NCBI GenBank assembly: GCA_964654015.1
Contig: CAZZHQ010000115.1
Span: forward strand, 1-7,699
From: JAUUZT01 sp964654015
GTDB lineage: Bacteria; Chloroflexota; Dehalococcoidia; GIF9; AB-539-J10
Reading direction: 5' to 3'
DNA: 7,699 nucleotides
The notes below the pieces were generated by a model, which made no database searches, had not been told where the DNA came from, and saw only the letters and a program-made list of their open reading frames with translations. A program made the translations under genes and the position numbers. Positions 1 through 6,012 of this stretch are shown one piece after another. Every line of letters begins with the position of its first letter. Within the stretch, counting starts at the first letter, position 1.

Positions 1-2
1 CC

Positions 3-425
3 CGGCTTTCACAGGCGGACGCCGTGATAAGCGAAGAGGTCCTGCCGGTATTTGGTCACAGCTGGTTCAAGGTAGAACCCGGTGACTTTGTAAGGCTGAG
101 AGGTGCGTTGCGCTTTGCCGAGAGTGACGGAGATCTCGCTATTCTTCTGATTGAACGAGAGACGGAAGAGGTGGCTGATTCTGTGGTTACGGTGCTGGTA
201 TCACCGGCGACCGTTGGAGTATTACCGCCGACATGGCCGGGCTCTACCGGGACACCGGGGGCAACCGGCTTTGACTGGAGCTTGATGCTGGCCATGATGC
301 TGCCGATCATGATGCTCGGTATGGTGACAGCATCGGCGAGACCAGATGAGAAGAGAGAGAAAGAAGAAGTAGCACCTCAGCTTACCGAATCAAGGAAACT
401 GCTGCCGCCTGGGAGGAAACAGTAA
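3..425 (+). CDS. Hypothetical beta-rich protein with Met-rich hydrophobic C-terminal segment, probably 5'-truncated by window edge
   Basis: I do not recognise a named family. The frame is open to the left edge. A GTG at 24 could start it, with a weak AGGCGG six bases upstream, but the upstream codons are also open, so the gene probably begins outside the window. The product has a short beta-rich part containing a V-E-P-G-D-F-V-R-L stretch. This resembles the K-P-G-D-K-L-R-I and A-P-G-D-V-L-R-V strands of the proteins at 4434 and 4859. A Gly/Pro/Thr linker follows, then a hydrophobic segment holding MMLPIMMLGMV (294-326), then a charged tail of about 30 residues. The same 11 residues recur in the 4859-5347 protein. 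The stop overlaps the next start by one base (TAATG). A membrane- or particle-anchored surface protein is an inference; the paralogy to the downstream proteins rests on short matches only. Confidence 0.7.
   Translation, partial: RLSQADAVISEEVLPVFGHSWFKVEPGDFVRLRGALRFAESDGDLAILLIERETEEVADSVVTVLVSPATVGVLPPTWPGSTGTPGATGFDWSLMLAMMLPIMMLGMVTASARPDEKREKEEVAPQLTESRKLLPPGRKQ
294..326 (+). repeat. MMLPIMMLGMV peptide, copy 1
   Basis: These are residues 91-101 when counted from the GTG at 24. The peptide is identical to that at 5282-5314, but five of the six non-Met codons use a different third base (Pro, Ile, second Leu, Gly, Val), so the repeat is conserved in protein rather than in DNA. Confidence 0.85.
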
Positions 426-832
426 TGCCCGGCGAGTTCTACATCGAGGGTAAGAAAGAGAAGGAAACCATCGAGCAGCTGCATGGCGAAGAGCCAGTAA
501 CCGGTTCCATCACTGCTGGCTGGCAGGCAGCTGAGGCTGAAGTGGTTTCTATTGGCGAAGAAGGGGTCAGGTTCAAGATACATGACTTAACGCTAAGCAT
601 TCACAACCTGGGGGGAAATCAGATAACGGTGAGACTGTATAAGCCGGTAAACGGAATTGAGAGGTGCTGCTACGAGCAGGTGTTTGATACTGGAGTTGAC
701 CCGCCAGGCCTGCCGGTAATAAACGGTACCTGGGCTATCCATGGTGTCTTGAGGGTAACTCTAGAGAGCAATAATGCAGCCGATAACGGAAAGGCTGTGG
801 ACTATGACTACATGCTGGAGGCTATGTCATGA
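425..832 (+). CDS. Hypothetical protein, putative virus-like surface or structural component
   Basis: This 135-residue protein has no signal peptide and no membrane segment. After a charged N-terminus (about residues 1-35) it alternates short hydrophobic and polar stretches, as in a single beta-sandwich: a V-V-S-I-G strand, a long I-H-D-L-T-L-S-I-H-N-L stretch, I-T-V-R-L-Y, then W-A-I-H-G-V-L-R-V-T-L. It ends with a D-Y-D-Y-M-L-E motif. The ATG at 425 is supported by GGGAGG at 411-416 and overlaps the preceding stop. Its own stop overlaps the next start (ATGA). The pattern resembles small uncharacterised proteins found beside tail or decoration genes in environmental viral contigs. I know no demonstrated function, so the structural role is inferred mainly from the next two genes. 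Confidence 0.75.
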   Translation: MPGEFYIEGKKEKETIEQLHGEEPVTGSITAGWQAAEAEVVSIGEEGVRFKIHDLTLSIHNLGGNQITVRLYKPVNGIERCCYEQVFDTGVDPPGLPVINGTWAIHGVLRVTLESNNAADNGKAVDYDYMLEAMS

Positions 833-1701
833 GTCTTCTGGTTAAAGGCATAAGCAGGCTCTCGCAAATCGAGATAGATGCCGATAAGAACTGGGCTGGT
901 AGGAGCATCACCAACATTAAAGAGGTGGCTTCCGGTATGCGCCATGGTGACATGGTGGTGAGGAGTGGCTCGCCTCCAATCCTGGCACGGTTACCTGCTG
1001 AATATGGAGCAGGCTACCACTTCATTCACGCTAAGAGCCTTGGTGGAGGAGCATTTGAACCTGAATGGATGGACATACAGGATATTGTATGCTATTTGAC
1101 CGGTTCTCTGAATAAAATGGCGGCTCCGCCAACTTTGACTTTGCCTGTACCTGGCGTAGGCTTTGCGGTTGCTGAAGAGCACTCCGGTGGTGAGTATGCA
1201 GCGATTCCATCAATCCTGCAGATCCTCACTCCAGGTGTAAGTGAAGCAACGGCAACCTACTTGCCCGGTGCAGTGGATGGTGCCATTGCTGATGACGGGG
1301 GTGTTCAGACAGATGAGGCCACCGCAGCGAACAATCCCACCGCCGATGATATGACACTGCTCCCTGCTGTCCCAGCCGTAGACGACACCTACTATTTTGG
1401 TTTGTCAACGCCGTGGGATTGGCTCTCACTTAGTATTGGCACAGCAGGGGCAGGCACCTGGACAATTGTCTGGGAATACTGGAATGGCTCAACTTGGGCC
1501 TCTCTCCCCAGTGCTTATGATACTAGCAACGGGTTTAAGAATGGAGGCTACCAGAGTGTAGGTTTCTGTAGACCAGGTGACTGGGGAACATCAACTATTT
1601 TGCTTGTGGACCTCTATTGGATAAGAGCAAGATTGTCATCTTGCACGAGTGTAACCGTGCAGCCTTTAGGCACACAGGCATGGATAGGGGTCCATGCATA
1701 G
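829..1701 (+). CDS. Putative phage-like tail or surface protein, two domains
   Basis: This 290-residue protein has two parts. Residues 1 to about 85 contain a D-A-D-K-N-W...I-T-N-I-K-E-V pattern followed by I-L-A-R-L-P...G-Y-H-F-I...G-G-A-F-E-P-E-W. This is like the L-x-x-G-x-x-G-Q-x-L-x-S-x-G-x-x-P-x-W module common near the ends of phage tail-fibre and virion surface proteins. After a Thr/Ala/Pro-rich middle region, the C-terminal 100 residues form a beta-sandwich-like domain with W-E-Y-W-N-G-S-T-W, then F-C-R-P-G-D-W, then Y-W-I-R-A-R-L. That motif order is familiar from phage baseplate and tail-associated proteins. The ATG at 829 overlaps the previous stop, with GGAGG at 817-821. There is no signal peptide. 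The tail or surface assignment follows from motif resemblance, not from a database match. Confidence 0.72.
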   Translation: MSLLVKGISRLSQIEIDADKNWAGRSITNIKEVASGMRHGDMVVRSGSPPILARLPAEYGAGYHFIHAKSLGGGAFEPEWMDIQDIVCYLTGSLNKMAAPPTLTLPVPGVGFAVAEEHSGGEYAAIPSILQILTPGVSEATATYLPGAVDGAIADDGGVQTDEATAANNPTADDMTLLPAVPAVDDTYYFGLSTPWDWLSLSIGTAGAGTWTIVWEYWNGSTWASLPSAYDTSNGFKNGGYQSVGFCRPGDWGTSTILLVDLYWIRARLSSCTSVTVQPLGTQAWIGVHA

Positions 1702-1711
1702 GAGGTAGGTT

Positions 1712-2413
1712 ATGAAAGACATCGAGGAAAGGCAATATGAGGAGTTAAGAAAACTAGGGCAACAATTACGTATCCCAATTCCCGAAACCTTCCTGAAGCT
1801 CGAAGTTAGGGATAAAGATGGCAAAGTAATCCACAGCCACAGACAACGAAGCCATAGCTTTGGCAGAGATGTATATAACTACATCTTTTCTCACCTGGTT
1901 GCCAGGAATTGTCCCGACGACACCTTTGGAGCAGGTTACATGAGTATGAAAACTACAGCGGGGGTAGTCCGGCACGGAAGTACCGGGGCAGGGATTATCG
2001 CCCAGATGAACTTCCAGAATAACGGACCGAACGCTGGGGCGGGTGTTGACGATAGGGGTATTTTAATAGGCTCTGGTACGGATGCAGAGAGCTTTGAGGA
2101 CTATTTTTTACAGAGCCAGATTGTTAGTGGTAGTGGTGCAGGGCAACTAAGCCATGTTGCTTCTGAGGCCCCAGTCTATAGCTATGATGCTGGAACCAAA
2201 ACCTGGACGGCCGAGCTCAAACGGTACTTCAACAACAATAGTGGTGGCAACGTCAGCATAAACGAAGTAGCACTGGTTTACTATCTGGAAAGAGTGGTTG
2301 GGACAGCAGGTAAAGTGCTCTGGTCTCGCGATAAGCTGGCTTCAACCGTCACCGTGCCCAACACTGGCCAACTTAAGATGACCTATACCATTCAACTAGC
2401 ATATCCAAGTTAG
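1712..2413 (+). CDS. Putative virion or tail structural protein
   Basis: The 233-residue product starts with a charged helical stretch (residues 1-20). An L-K-L-E-V-R-D-K-D-G-K-V strand pair follows, then an R-S-H-S-F-G-R-D-V-Y-N-Y segment. The middle carries D-R-G-I-L-I-G-S-G-T-D-A-E-S-F-E-D-Y, leading to Q-I-V-S-G-S-G-A-G-Q-L. The end has W-S-R-D-K-L, then T-V-P-N-T-G-Q-L-K-M-T-Y-T-I. This order, with 'GI.iGSGt.a....Dy.L...I..G....QL' and a C-terminal 'R D ...v..G..L..tYti' strand pair, is a pattern I associate with uncharacterised structural proteins of environmental phages. AGGAGGT at 1700-1706 sits well for the ATG at 1712. There is no signal peptide or membrane helix. It probably belongs to one structural module with the two genes upstream; the exact role (fibre, decoration or adaptor) cannot be told. 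Confidence 0.72.
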   Translation: MKDIEERQYEELRKLGQQLRIPIPETFLKLEVRDKDGKVIHSHRQRSHSFGRDVYNYIFSHLVARNCPDDTFGAGYMSMKTTAGVVRHGSTGAGIIAQMNFQNNGPNAGAGVDDRGILIGSGTDAESFEDYFLQSQIVSGSGAGQLSHVASEAPVYSYDAGTKTWTAELKRYFNNNSGGNVSINEVALVYYLERVVGTAGKVLWSRDKLASTVTVPNTGQLKMTYTIQLAYPS

Positions 2414-2420
2414 GAGGAGG
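2412..2420 (+). promoter_or_regulatory. Double Shine-Dalgarno (AGGAGGAGG) serving two possible starts of the protease gene
   Basis: Two overlapping AGGAGG copies precede two in-frame ATGs. The second copy (2415-2420) stands 7 bases before the ATG at 2428, a better distance than either copy has to the ATG at 2422 (4 bases and 1 base). The protease may therefore start at MRYVLISKG, two residues later than annotated. Confidence 0.6.
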
Positions 2421-2421
2421 C

Positions 2422-3687
2422 ATGCTGATGAGATATGTCTTGATATCAAAGGGAATACCACTATCTCAGATAGCGGTTCACGCCAGGGAAGTTGGTGGCA
2501 GAGAGATAGAAGCAACCAGGCTTTTAGGGCAGGCCTTCTGTGAGCTTGATGGTTCTCAGGCAGAGATGCTGGCCCGGGTACCCGGCCTGAAGGTGAAACC
2601 ACTTAAGGAGTACAAGACCGAGCAGGTAGTGACGGAGCCTCCTCCGGTAGAGACGCTTTCGGACGTCTTTTACCTGCTTCGCTCTAACTTCACGCCGCCG
2701 CTAACCGGTGCCGGGCTTACCGTAGCAGTGCTCGATAGTGGTATCCGCAAGACACACCAGTCTCTCAAGAGCAAGGTTGTCTATGAAGCTAATTTTACCG
2801 AATCAGTAACAGCCGGTGATGTCTTTGGACATGGCACTCAGGTGGCCTTTGTTGTTGTTGGGGGCATGCATGCTCTGGGCGAAAAGGCTGGTGTTTCTCC
2901 GGGTGCTTCCGTTATGAATATCAAGGTCATCAGTGATGAAGGTCTTGGCAGTGACGAAAGCATTATCCTGGGAATTGATAGAGTCTGCGACCTGGCTGAA
3001 GAGGCCAGGCGGAATGGTCTCTGGCCTACGGACGACATGTATCCCAATGTCATCAACCTTAGCCTTGGGGGAGAGGACGATGGTGATGAGGACGACCCAG
3101 TAAGGGTGGCCTGCCGGCAAGCAAGCATAGACTACGGGCTGGATGTCATTGCCGCTGCGGGTAATTCTGGCCCAAAGATGACCACCATTATGCTGCCAGC
3201 CTGTGAACCGGTGGTGATTGCCGTAGGTGCGGTGGAGACAACCGGGGAGCTTGTCATCTGGGAAAAGTCATCTCGTGGGCCTACGGTGCAGGGGGAGACT
3301 AAGCCCGATTTCGTCATCTGGGGCACCAATCTTGAGATGGCCAGTAACAGGGCAGATGACGAGTATCTCACCAAGTCAGGGACAAGCTTTGCAGCGCCCA
3401 TGCTCTCCGGGCTTACTGGTCTTCTCTGGGAGAGCGGGCGGAGAGCCTATGGCGAGGGCTGGTCTTTTCGCTGGACTCAAGCCCGGGAGTATGCTCCCTA
3501 CTTTTCAACTAAGCCTCAAGATGCTCCGGTTAAGAAAGACAACGCCTACGGGTTTGGCCTGCCGGCAATGGGGATTATGCTGGGTCAGGTAGCCGAGGTA
3601 CAGGCGCCGGCAGGTGATATGACCGGAATGATGAACATGATGGTGATGATGACCACGATGATGGGGATGATGCAGGGGGTAATGTGA
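2422..3687 (+). CDS. Subtilisin-like serine protease (S8 family) with Met-rich C-terminal tail
   Basis: This is a 421-residue serine endopeptidase of the S8 fold. Residues 1 to about 65 look like an I9-type inhibitory propeptide (Y-V-L-I-S-K-G start, then A-E-M-L-A-R-V-P-G-L-K-V). The catalytic domain shows Asp105 in VAVLDSGI, His137 in GHGTQVA (the usual second His is Gln here), the oxyanion Asn248 in AAAGNSGP and Ser322 in SGTSFAAPM. The Asp-His spacing of 32 matches subtilisin. An acidic loop follows the N-L-S-L-G-G strand (residues 218-225, seven of eight acidic) and might bind calcium. There is no clear signal peptide. The last 23 residues begin DMTG and are almost half Met, unlike usual S8 C-termini. 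The gene follows structural-looking genes, so maturation of element-encoded proteins is a reasonable inference, as is surface proteolysis. A second ATG at 2428 is an equally good start. Confidence 0.93.
   Translation: MLMRYVLISKGIPLSQIAVHAREVGGREIEATRLLGQAFCELDGSQAEMLARVPGLKVKPLKEYKTEQVVTEPPPVETLSDVFYLLRSNFTPPLTGAGLTVAVLDSGIRKTHQSLKSKVVYEANFTESVTAGDVFGHGTQVAFVVVGGMHALGEKAGVSPGASVMNIKVISDEGLGSDESIILGIDRVCDLAEEARRNGLWPTDDMYPNVINLSLGGEDDGDEDDPVRVACRQASIDYGLDVIAAAGNSGPKMTTIMLPACEPVVIAVGAVETTGELVIWEKSSRGPTVQGETKPDFVIWGTNLEMASNRADDEYLTKSGTSFAAPMLSGLTGLLWESGRRAYGEGWSFRWTQAREYAPYFSTKPQDAPVKKDNAYGFGLPAMGIMLGQVAEVQAPAGDMTGMMNMMVMMTTMMGMMQGVM
3616..3684 (+). repeat. Met-rich tail of the S8 protease (DMTG plus Met pairs)
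   Basis: Residues 399-421 start D-M-T-G and continue with Met pairs mostly three residues apart (MM-N-MM-V-MM-TT-MM-G-MM). Thirteen of the 23 residues starting at the DMTG Asp are not Met only where single N, V, T, G or Q residues break the pairs or in DTG itself, so Met dominates. The DMTG lead-in is shared with the 4859-5347 protein. Because ATG is the only Met codon the DNA is unavoidably repetitive, so triplet expansion is an alternative origin. Confidence 0.7.
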
Positions 3688-4028
3688 TGAAGCAAATTAA
3701 AACGGTGCCCAAGTTTATAGCTTATGCACTGTCCCGGGCAATCAGGCATCCCAGGAAGCCGGTATCTTATACGTATTGCCCGGAGTGCAGGAGATATCTT
3801 CTTAATAACGAGGCAGAGTGCCCCGGGTGCGCTAAACAGATAGGTAACAGCCCTCAGAGGAAGGAGATGTCGCCAATACCTTGGTGGGGAGCCGTGCTGG
3901 TTATTATCGTCGGTATCGCCTGCTGGGTAATGGGCAGTTGCCTTGACATAGTGGGACTAGATGAAGCAGGTAGGGCTCTTGTTTATATACCACTGGGCTC
4001 GCTCTTTGGTATGAGCCTGCCGAAGTGA
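3687..4028 (+). CDS. Small zinc-ribbon membrane protein
   Basis: This 113-residue protein has a basic N-terminal helix (residues 1-25). A zinc ribbon follows, with Cys31, Cys34, Cys45 and Cys48 (CPEC...CPGC, ten residues between the pairs). A hydrophobic segment at about residues 66-86 starts W-W-G-A-V-L-V-I-I-V and is long enough to span the membrane, and a second moderately hydrophobic stretch closes the protein. The frame can be read from a GTG at 3684, but the ATG at 3687, which shares one base with the protease stop (TGATG) and follows AGGGGG at 3674-3679, is more likely. The Cys spacing matches the common zinc_ribbon_2 type and that of the ribbon inserted in the recombinase at 5347. Membrane location is likely; the partner is unknown. 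Confidence 0.8.
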   Translation: MKQIKTVPKFIAYALSRAIRHPRKPVSYTYCPECRRYLLNNEAECPGCAKQIGNSPQRKEMSPIPWWGAVLVIIVGIACWVMGSCLDIVGLDEAGRALVYIPLGSLFGMSLPK

Positions 4029-4040
4029 GGATGAAAGCAA

Positions 4041-4427
4041 ATGGCACAGTATGCCGATATTGTAGAAATAGTAGCTCCCGGTGAAGCTGCCGGCGGCAGC
4101 CGGGTGGATATCACCGTCAGGATAAAGAACAAGCACTCTTCGACTATTGGTATTATGGCCGGCGGAGCTTTGGAGTACGGTGTCTCACCATGGCCCGGCA
4201 TTACCTTTCCTGATCTGAGTGCCAATGTTGACGGCGGAATCACCCGTTCCTTTAGCGGCTACTTTACCATGTCGGACAAAAGGGTAATCATACATGCCTA
4301 CAGCTACTACTACGGCAGTGACGGCTACTGGCATTTTGATGATGAGATGACAAAGACTATTAATCTTACTGAAGAAATAGAGTCTGAATTTGGCTCAATT
4401 GCGATTATAAGTTATCAGAGGAGGTAG
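4041..4427 (+). CDS. Hypothetical Ig-like beta-sandwich protein, first of three tandem small genes
   Basis: The 128-residue product reads as a chain of beta-strands without signal peptide or membrane helix: D-I-V-E-I-V-A-P-G-E, then R-V-D-I-T-V-R-I-K-N-K, which is typical of CARDB- or Ig-like folds, then a G-Y-F-T-M strand, V-I-I-H-A-Y-S-Y-Y-Y and T-K-T-I-N-L. It ends with ESEFGSIAIISYQRR, nearly repeated at the end of the next gene (ESEFGEISITDYAKV). Such a motif just before the stop suggests a junction between repeated modules that have become separate genes. GAGG at 4027-4030 precedes the ATG at a rather long distance (10 bases). No enzymatic residues stand out. A surface or virion-associated binding module is inferred from fold and neighbours. 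Confidence 0.78.
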   Translation: MAQYADIVEIVAPGEAAGGSRVDITVRIKNKHSSTIGIMAGGALEYGVSPWPGITFPDLSANVDGGITRSFSGYFTMSDKRVIIHAYSYYYGSDGYWHFDDEMTKTINLTEEIESEFGSIAIISYQRR

Positions 4428-4433
4428 TTAAAG

Positions 4434-4853
4434 ATGGGTGCAGTATATTTACCATCACAGTTTGGAGTCATATTCCTGCCGTTGGCCAATGTCCAGGTGA
4501 AGCCGGGGGATAAGCTCAGGATTACCTGCCGGTACTCGCACATCGGGCAGGCAGACAGCCAACCGCTTTATGCCGCTATCGGCAATGAAGGGTGGGCTGG
4601 CTTTGACGAGGTATTGCATGGCTCAAAGACCATCAGCATGCCTGAAGATGCGAGTTGGAATTACCACGAGGAGTACGTGGATATCACCATCACCACAGCA
4701 ATATCAGCAGGCTTCTATGATCTCTATGCCAAGATTGGCGGTACATTCCCCAAGGTTATTTCACCAAGCCTGCTTGACGTGGTCGAGGTAATGGCGGAGA
4801 CGCCTGAATCCGAGTTTGGTGAGATTTCCATAACCGACTATGCGAAGGTGTAA
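4434..4853 (+). CDS. Hypothetical beta-sandwich protein, second tandem paralog
   Basis: This 139-residue protein has no signal peptide or membrane segment. It shares a strand order with the next gene: V-K-P-G-D-K-L-R-I, then L-Y-A-A-I-G...G-F-D-E-V-L, then a V-D-I-T-I strand and Y-D-L-Y-A-K-I. The downstream protein has A-P-G-D-V-L-R-V, L-Y-G-S-I-G...G-F-D-E-I-L, V-D-I-E-I and Y-D-L-Y-V-K-I in the same places, so the two are clearly paralogs. The C-terminal ESEFGEISITDYAKV echoes the end of the preceding gene. AGGAGG at 4419-4424 lies 9 bases before the ATG. I do not know a characterised relative. The spacing between genes is only 5 to 6 bases, so the three are surely co-translated. Confidence 0.8.
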   Translation: MGAVYLPSQFGVIFLPLANVQVKPGDKLRITCRYSHIGQADSQPLYAAIGNEGWAGFDEVLHGSKTISMPEDASWNYHEEYVDITITTAISAGFYDLYAKIGGTFPKVISPSLLDVVEVMAETPESEFGEISITDYAKV

Positions 4854-4858
4854 ACAGT

Positions 4859-5347
4859 ATGATCAGCGGCTTGGACGTATTTAGACCCGGTGTGGGCTGG
4901 CTAGCCCCCTTGCAGGAGAAAGTAGCGCTTGCTCCCGGCGATGTGCTGAGGGTTAGTATCGCTGTGCCATATAGAGGTCCCGAAGCCGAATTTACCCTCT
5001 ACGGCAGTATCGGCCAGAGGGGACTTTTTGGCTTTGATGAGATACTCAGCGCCCGGGCATCGCTTTCCTGTCCTGATTCTCCGGAGAATTACACAACGGT
5101 GACAGGAGAGGTAGATATCGAGATTATCGGCACTGGCTGGTTCGGTATCGGCGGGATATCCGCGGGGGATGATTATGACCTCTATGTCAAGATCGAAGAA
5201 AAGCCCGAGGTCATAGCTGAAATCGATGATGTCATTGATATTGCCGGAAGCGCTAATTCGGATATGACAGGCATATTCGGGATGATGCTGCCAATTATGA
5301 TGCTGGGCATGGTTATGCCTATGGTCAGCGAGGGAATGGAAGAGTAA
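4859..5347 (+). CDS. Hypothetical beta-sandwich protein, third tandem paralog, with Met-rich C-terminal hydrophobic segment
   Basis: This 162-residue protein has the same domain as the gene before it (residues about 28 to 115, with PGDVLRV, LYGSIG, GFDEIL and YDLYVKI). An acidic linker follows, then DMTG (135-138), leading into a hydrophobic segment of about 18 residues that contains MMLPIMMLGMV (residues 142-152), and a short acidic end. The segment is long enough to insert in or lie on a membrane, or to pack in a protein assembly. The identical 11-residue core occurs at 294-326 in the first gene, and DMTG plus Met pairs ends the protease. Here, the linker and anchor sit on the last member of the tandem set. 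The start at 4859 follows GAAGG (4844-4848). The stop overlaps the recombinase start (TAATG). Confidence 0.8.
   Translation: MISGLDVFRPGVGWLAPLQEKVALAPGDVLRVSIAVPYRGPEAEFTLYGSIGQRGLFGFDEILSARASLSCPDSPENYTTVTGEVDIEIIGTGWFGIGGISAGDDYDLYVKIEEKPEVIAEIDDVIDIAGSANSDMTGIFGMMLPIMMLGMVMPMVSEGMEE
5282..5314 (+). repeat. MMLPIMMLGMV peptide, copy 2
   Basis: This copy lies in the hydrophobic C-terminal segment of the third tandem paralog, preceded by DMTG as in the protease tail. It differs from copy 1 only at synonymous third positions. Five substitutions in 33 bases, all silent, argue against a recent DNA duplication. Confidence 0.85.
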
Positions 5348-6012
5348 TGGCGAAGGCGTACCTGGAACCAACCGAAATAGAGAGGCTGGAGGAAGCAGCT
5401 GAGTACCTGAGGGATAAACTCCTTATCCGGCTGCTGTTCCACCTTGGCTGTCGCATCTCGGAAGCCCTGGGGATGACCGTGGGCGACATTGATTTTAACC
5501 AGGGTACCGTTACTATCCGTCACTTGAAAACAAGGATAAATCTTACCTGCTCTCACTGCGGCACCGGGTTGAGCAAATCTCACAAGTTCTGCCCCGGATG
5601 CGGTATGGAGGTAGATAAGGCGATAACTAACGAGAAAGAGCACCAGCGCTTCCGGACCCTGCCCGTCGACGAAGAAACGCTGACCATGCTCAGGGACTAC
5701 ATCAAACGGGACGGGCCCGTGTCTCAAAAAGGTAAGCGGTCTCTCTTCGGCATTAACCGGCACCGGGCCTGGCAGGTTGTAAAAGAATGCGCTGTAAAAG
5801 CAAGACTCCCTAGACTAATCAATGCGGAAAGCGGCAAGGTGCACAACGTCAGCCCTCACAAGTTGCGTGACGCCTTTGCGGTCCATGCAGTAAAGCTCAA
5901 TGACTCGGGTGATGGATTAAGGCTATTGCAAGAGCACCTGGGGCACCAGAGCATTACCACCACCATGAGATACCGCAAGGTTGTCCGGGGAAGAGCAGCG
6001 GGAGTGGTATGA
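5347..6012 (+). CDS. Tyrosine recombinase catalytic domain with inserted zinc ribbon
   Basis: This enzyme cuts and rejoins DNA through a phosphotyrosine intermediate. In 221 residues it has Arg36 (GCRISEAL), the hairpin Lys61 (HLKT), His171 and Arg174 (HKLRD), His200 (LGHQS) and the nucleophile Tyr209 (TTTMRYRKV), nine residues after His200 as in Xer enzymes, so it looks active. Two features are unusual. The N-terminal core-binding domain of phage integrases is absent, since the protein begins within about 35 residues of the first catalytic Arg. A CX2C-X10-CX2C zinc ribbon (Cys68, 71, 82, 85) follows the Lys. It could bind DNA or a partner. The TAATG overlap couples it to the upstream gene. 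I see no att site nearby. It may integrate the element, resolve multimers or invert DNA; these cannot be separated here. Confidence 0.92.
   Translation: MAKAYLEPTEIERLEEAAEYLRDKLLIRLLFHLGCRISEALGMTVGDIDFNQGTVTIRHLKTRINLTCSHCGTGLSKSHKFCPGCGMEVDKAITNEKEHQRFRTLPVDEETLTMLRDYIKRDGPVSQKGKRSLFGINRHRAWQVVKECAVKARLPRLINAESGKVHNVSPHKLRDAFAVHAVKLNDSGDGLRLLQEHLGHQSITTTMRYRKVVRGRAAGVV
5548..5601 (+). other. Zinc-ribbon insert in the recombinase catalytic domain
   Basis: The insert covers residues 68-85 with two CxxC pairs ten residues apart. It sits between the beta-hairpin Lys61 and the downstream HxxR, where ordinary tyrosine recombinases have a short turn. The spacing is identical to that of the zinc ribbon at 3777-3830 in the small membrane protein. 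Confidence 0.8.

Noticed and set aside
2803..3128. Overlapping antisense frames in the protease gene
   Set aside because: They cover the catalytic His region of the S8 domain and show no independent coding signal.
3628..3684. ATGATG-rich tract as a DNA microsatellite
   Set aside because: Met has only one codon, so a Met-rich tail looks repetitive in DNA. Related tails elsewhere with different synonymous codons favour a peptide explanation, although expansion is not excluded.
4084..4098. GCTGCC-GGC-GGCAGC hairpin
   Set aside because: It is a short stem inside the first tandem beta-sandwich gene with no T-run after it, so it is not a terminator.
4901..5371. Long antisense open frame of 156 codons
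   Set aside because: It lies opposite a well-supported gene with Shine-Dalgarno and paralog conservation, and its translation has no recognisable domain or ribosome site.
5182..5763. Antisense open frame of 193 codons over the recombinase
   Set aside because: The sense strand encodes a full set of recombinase catalytic residues, so the antisense frame is a shadow.
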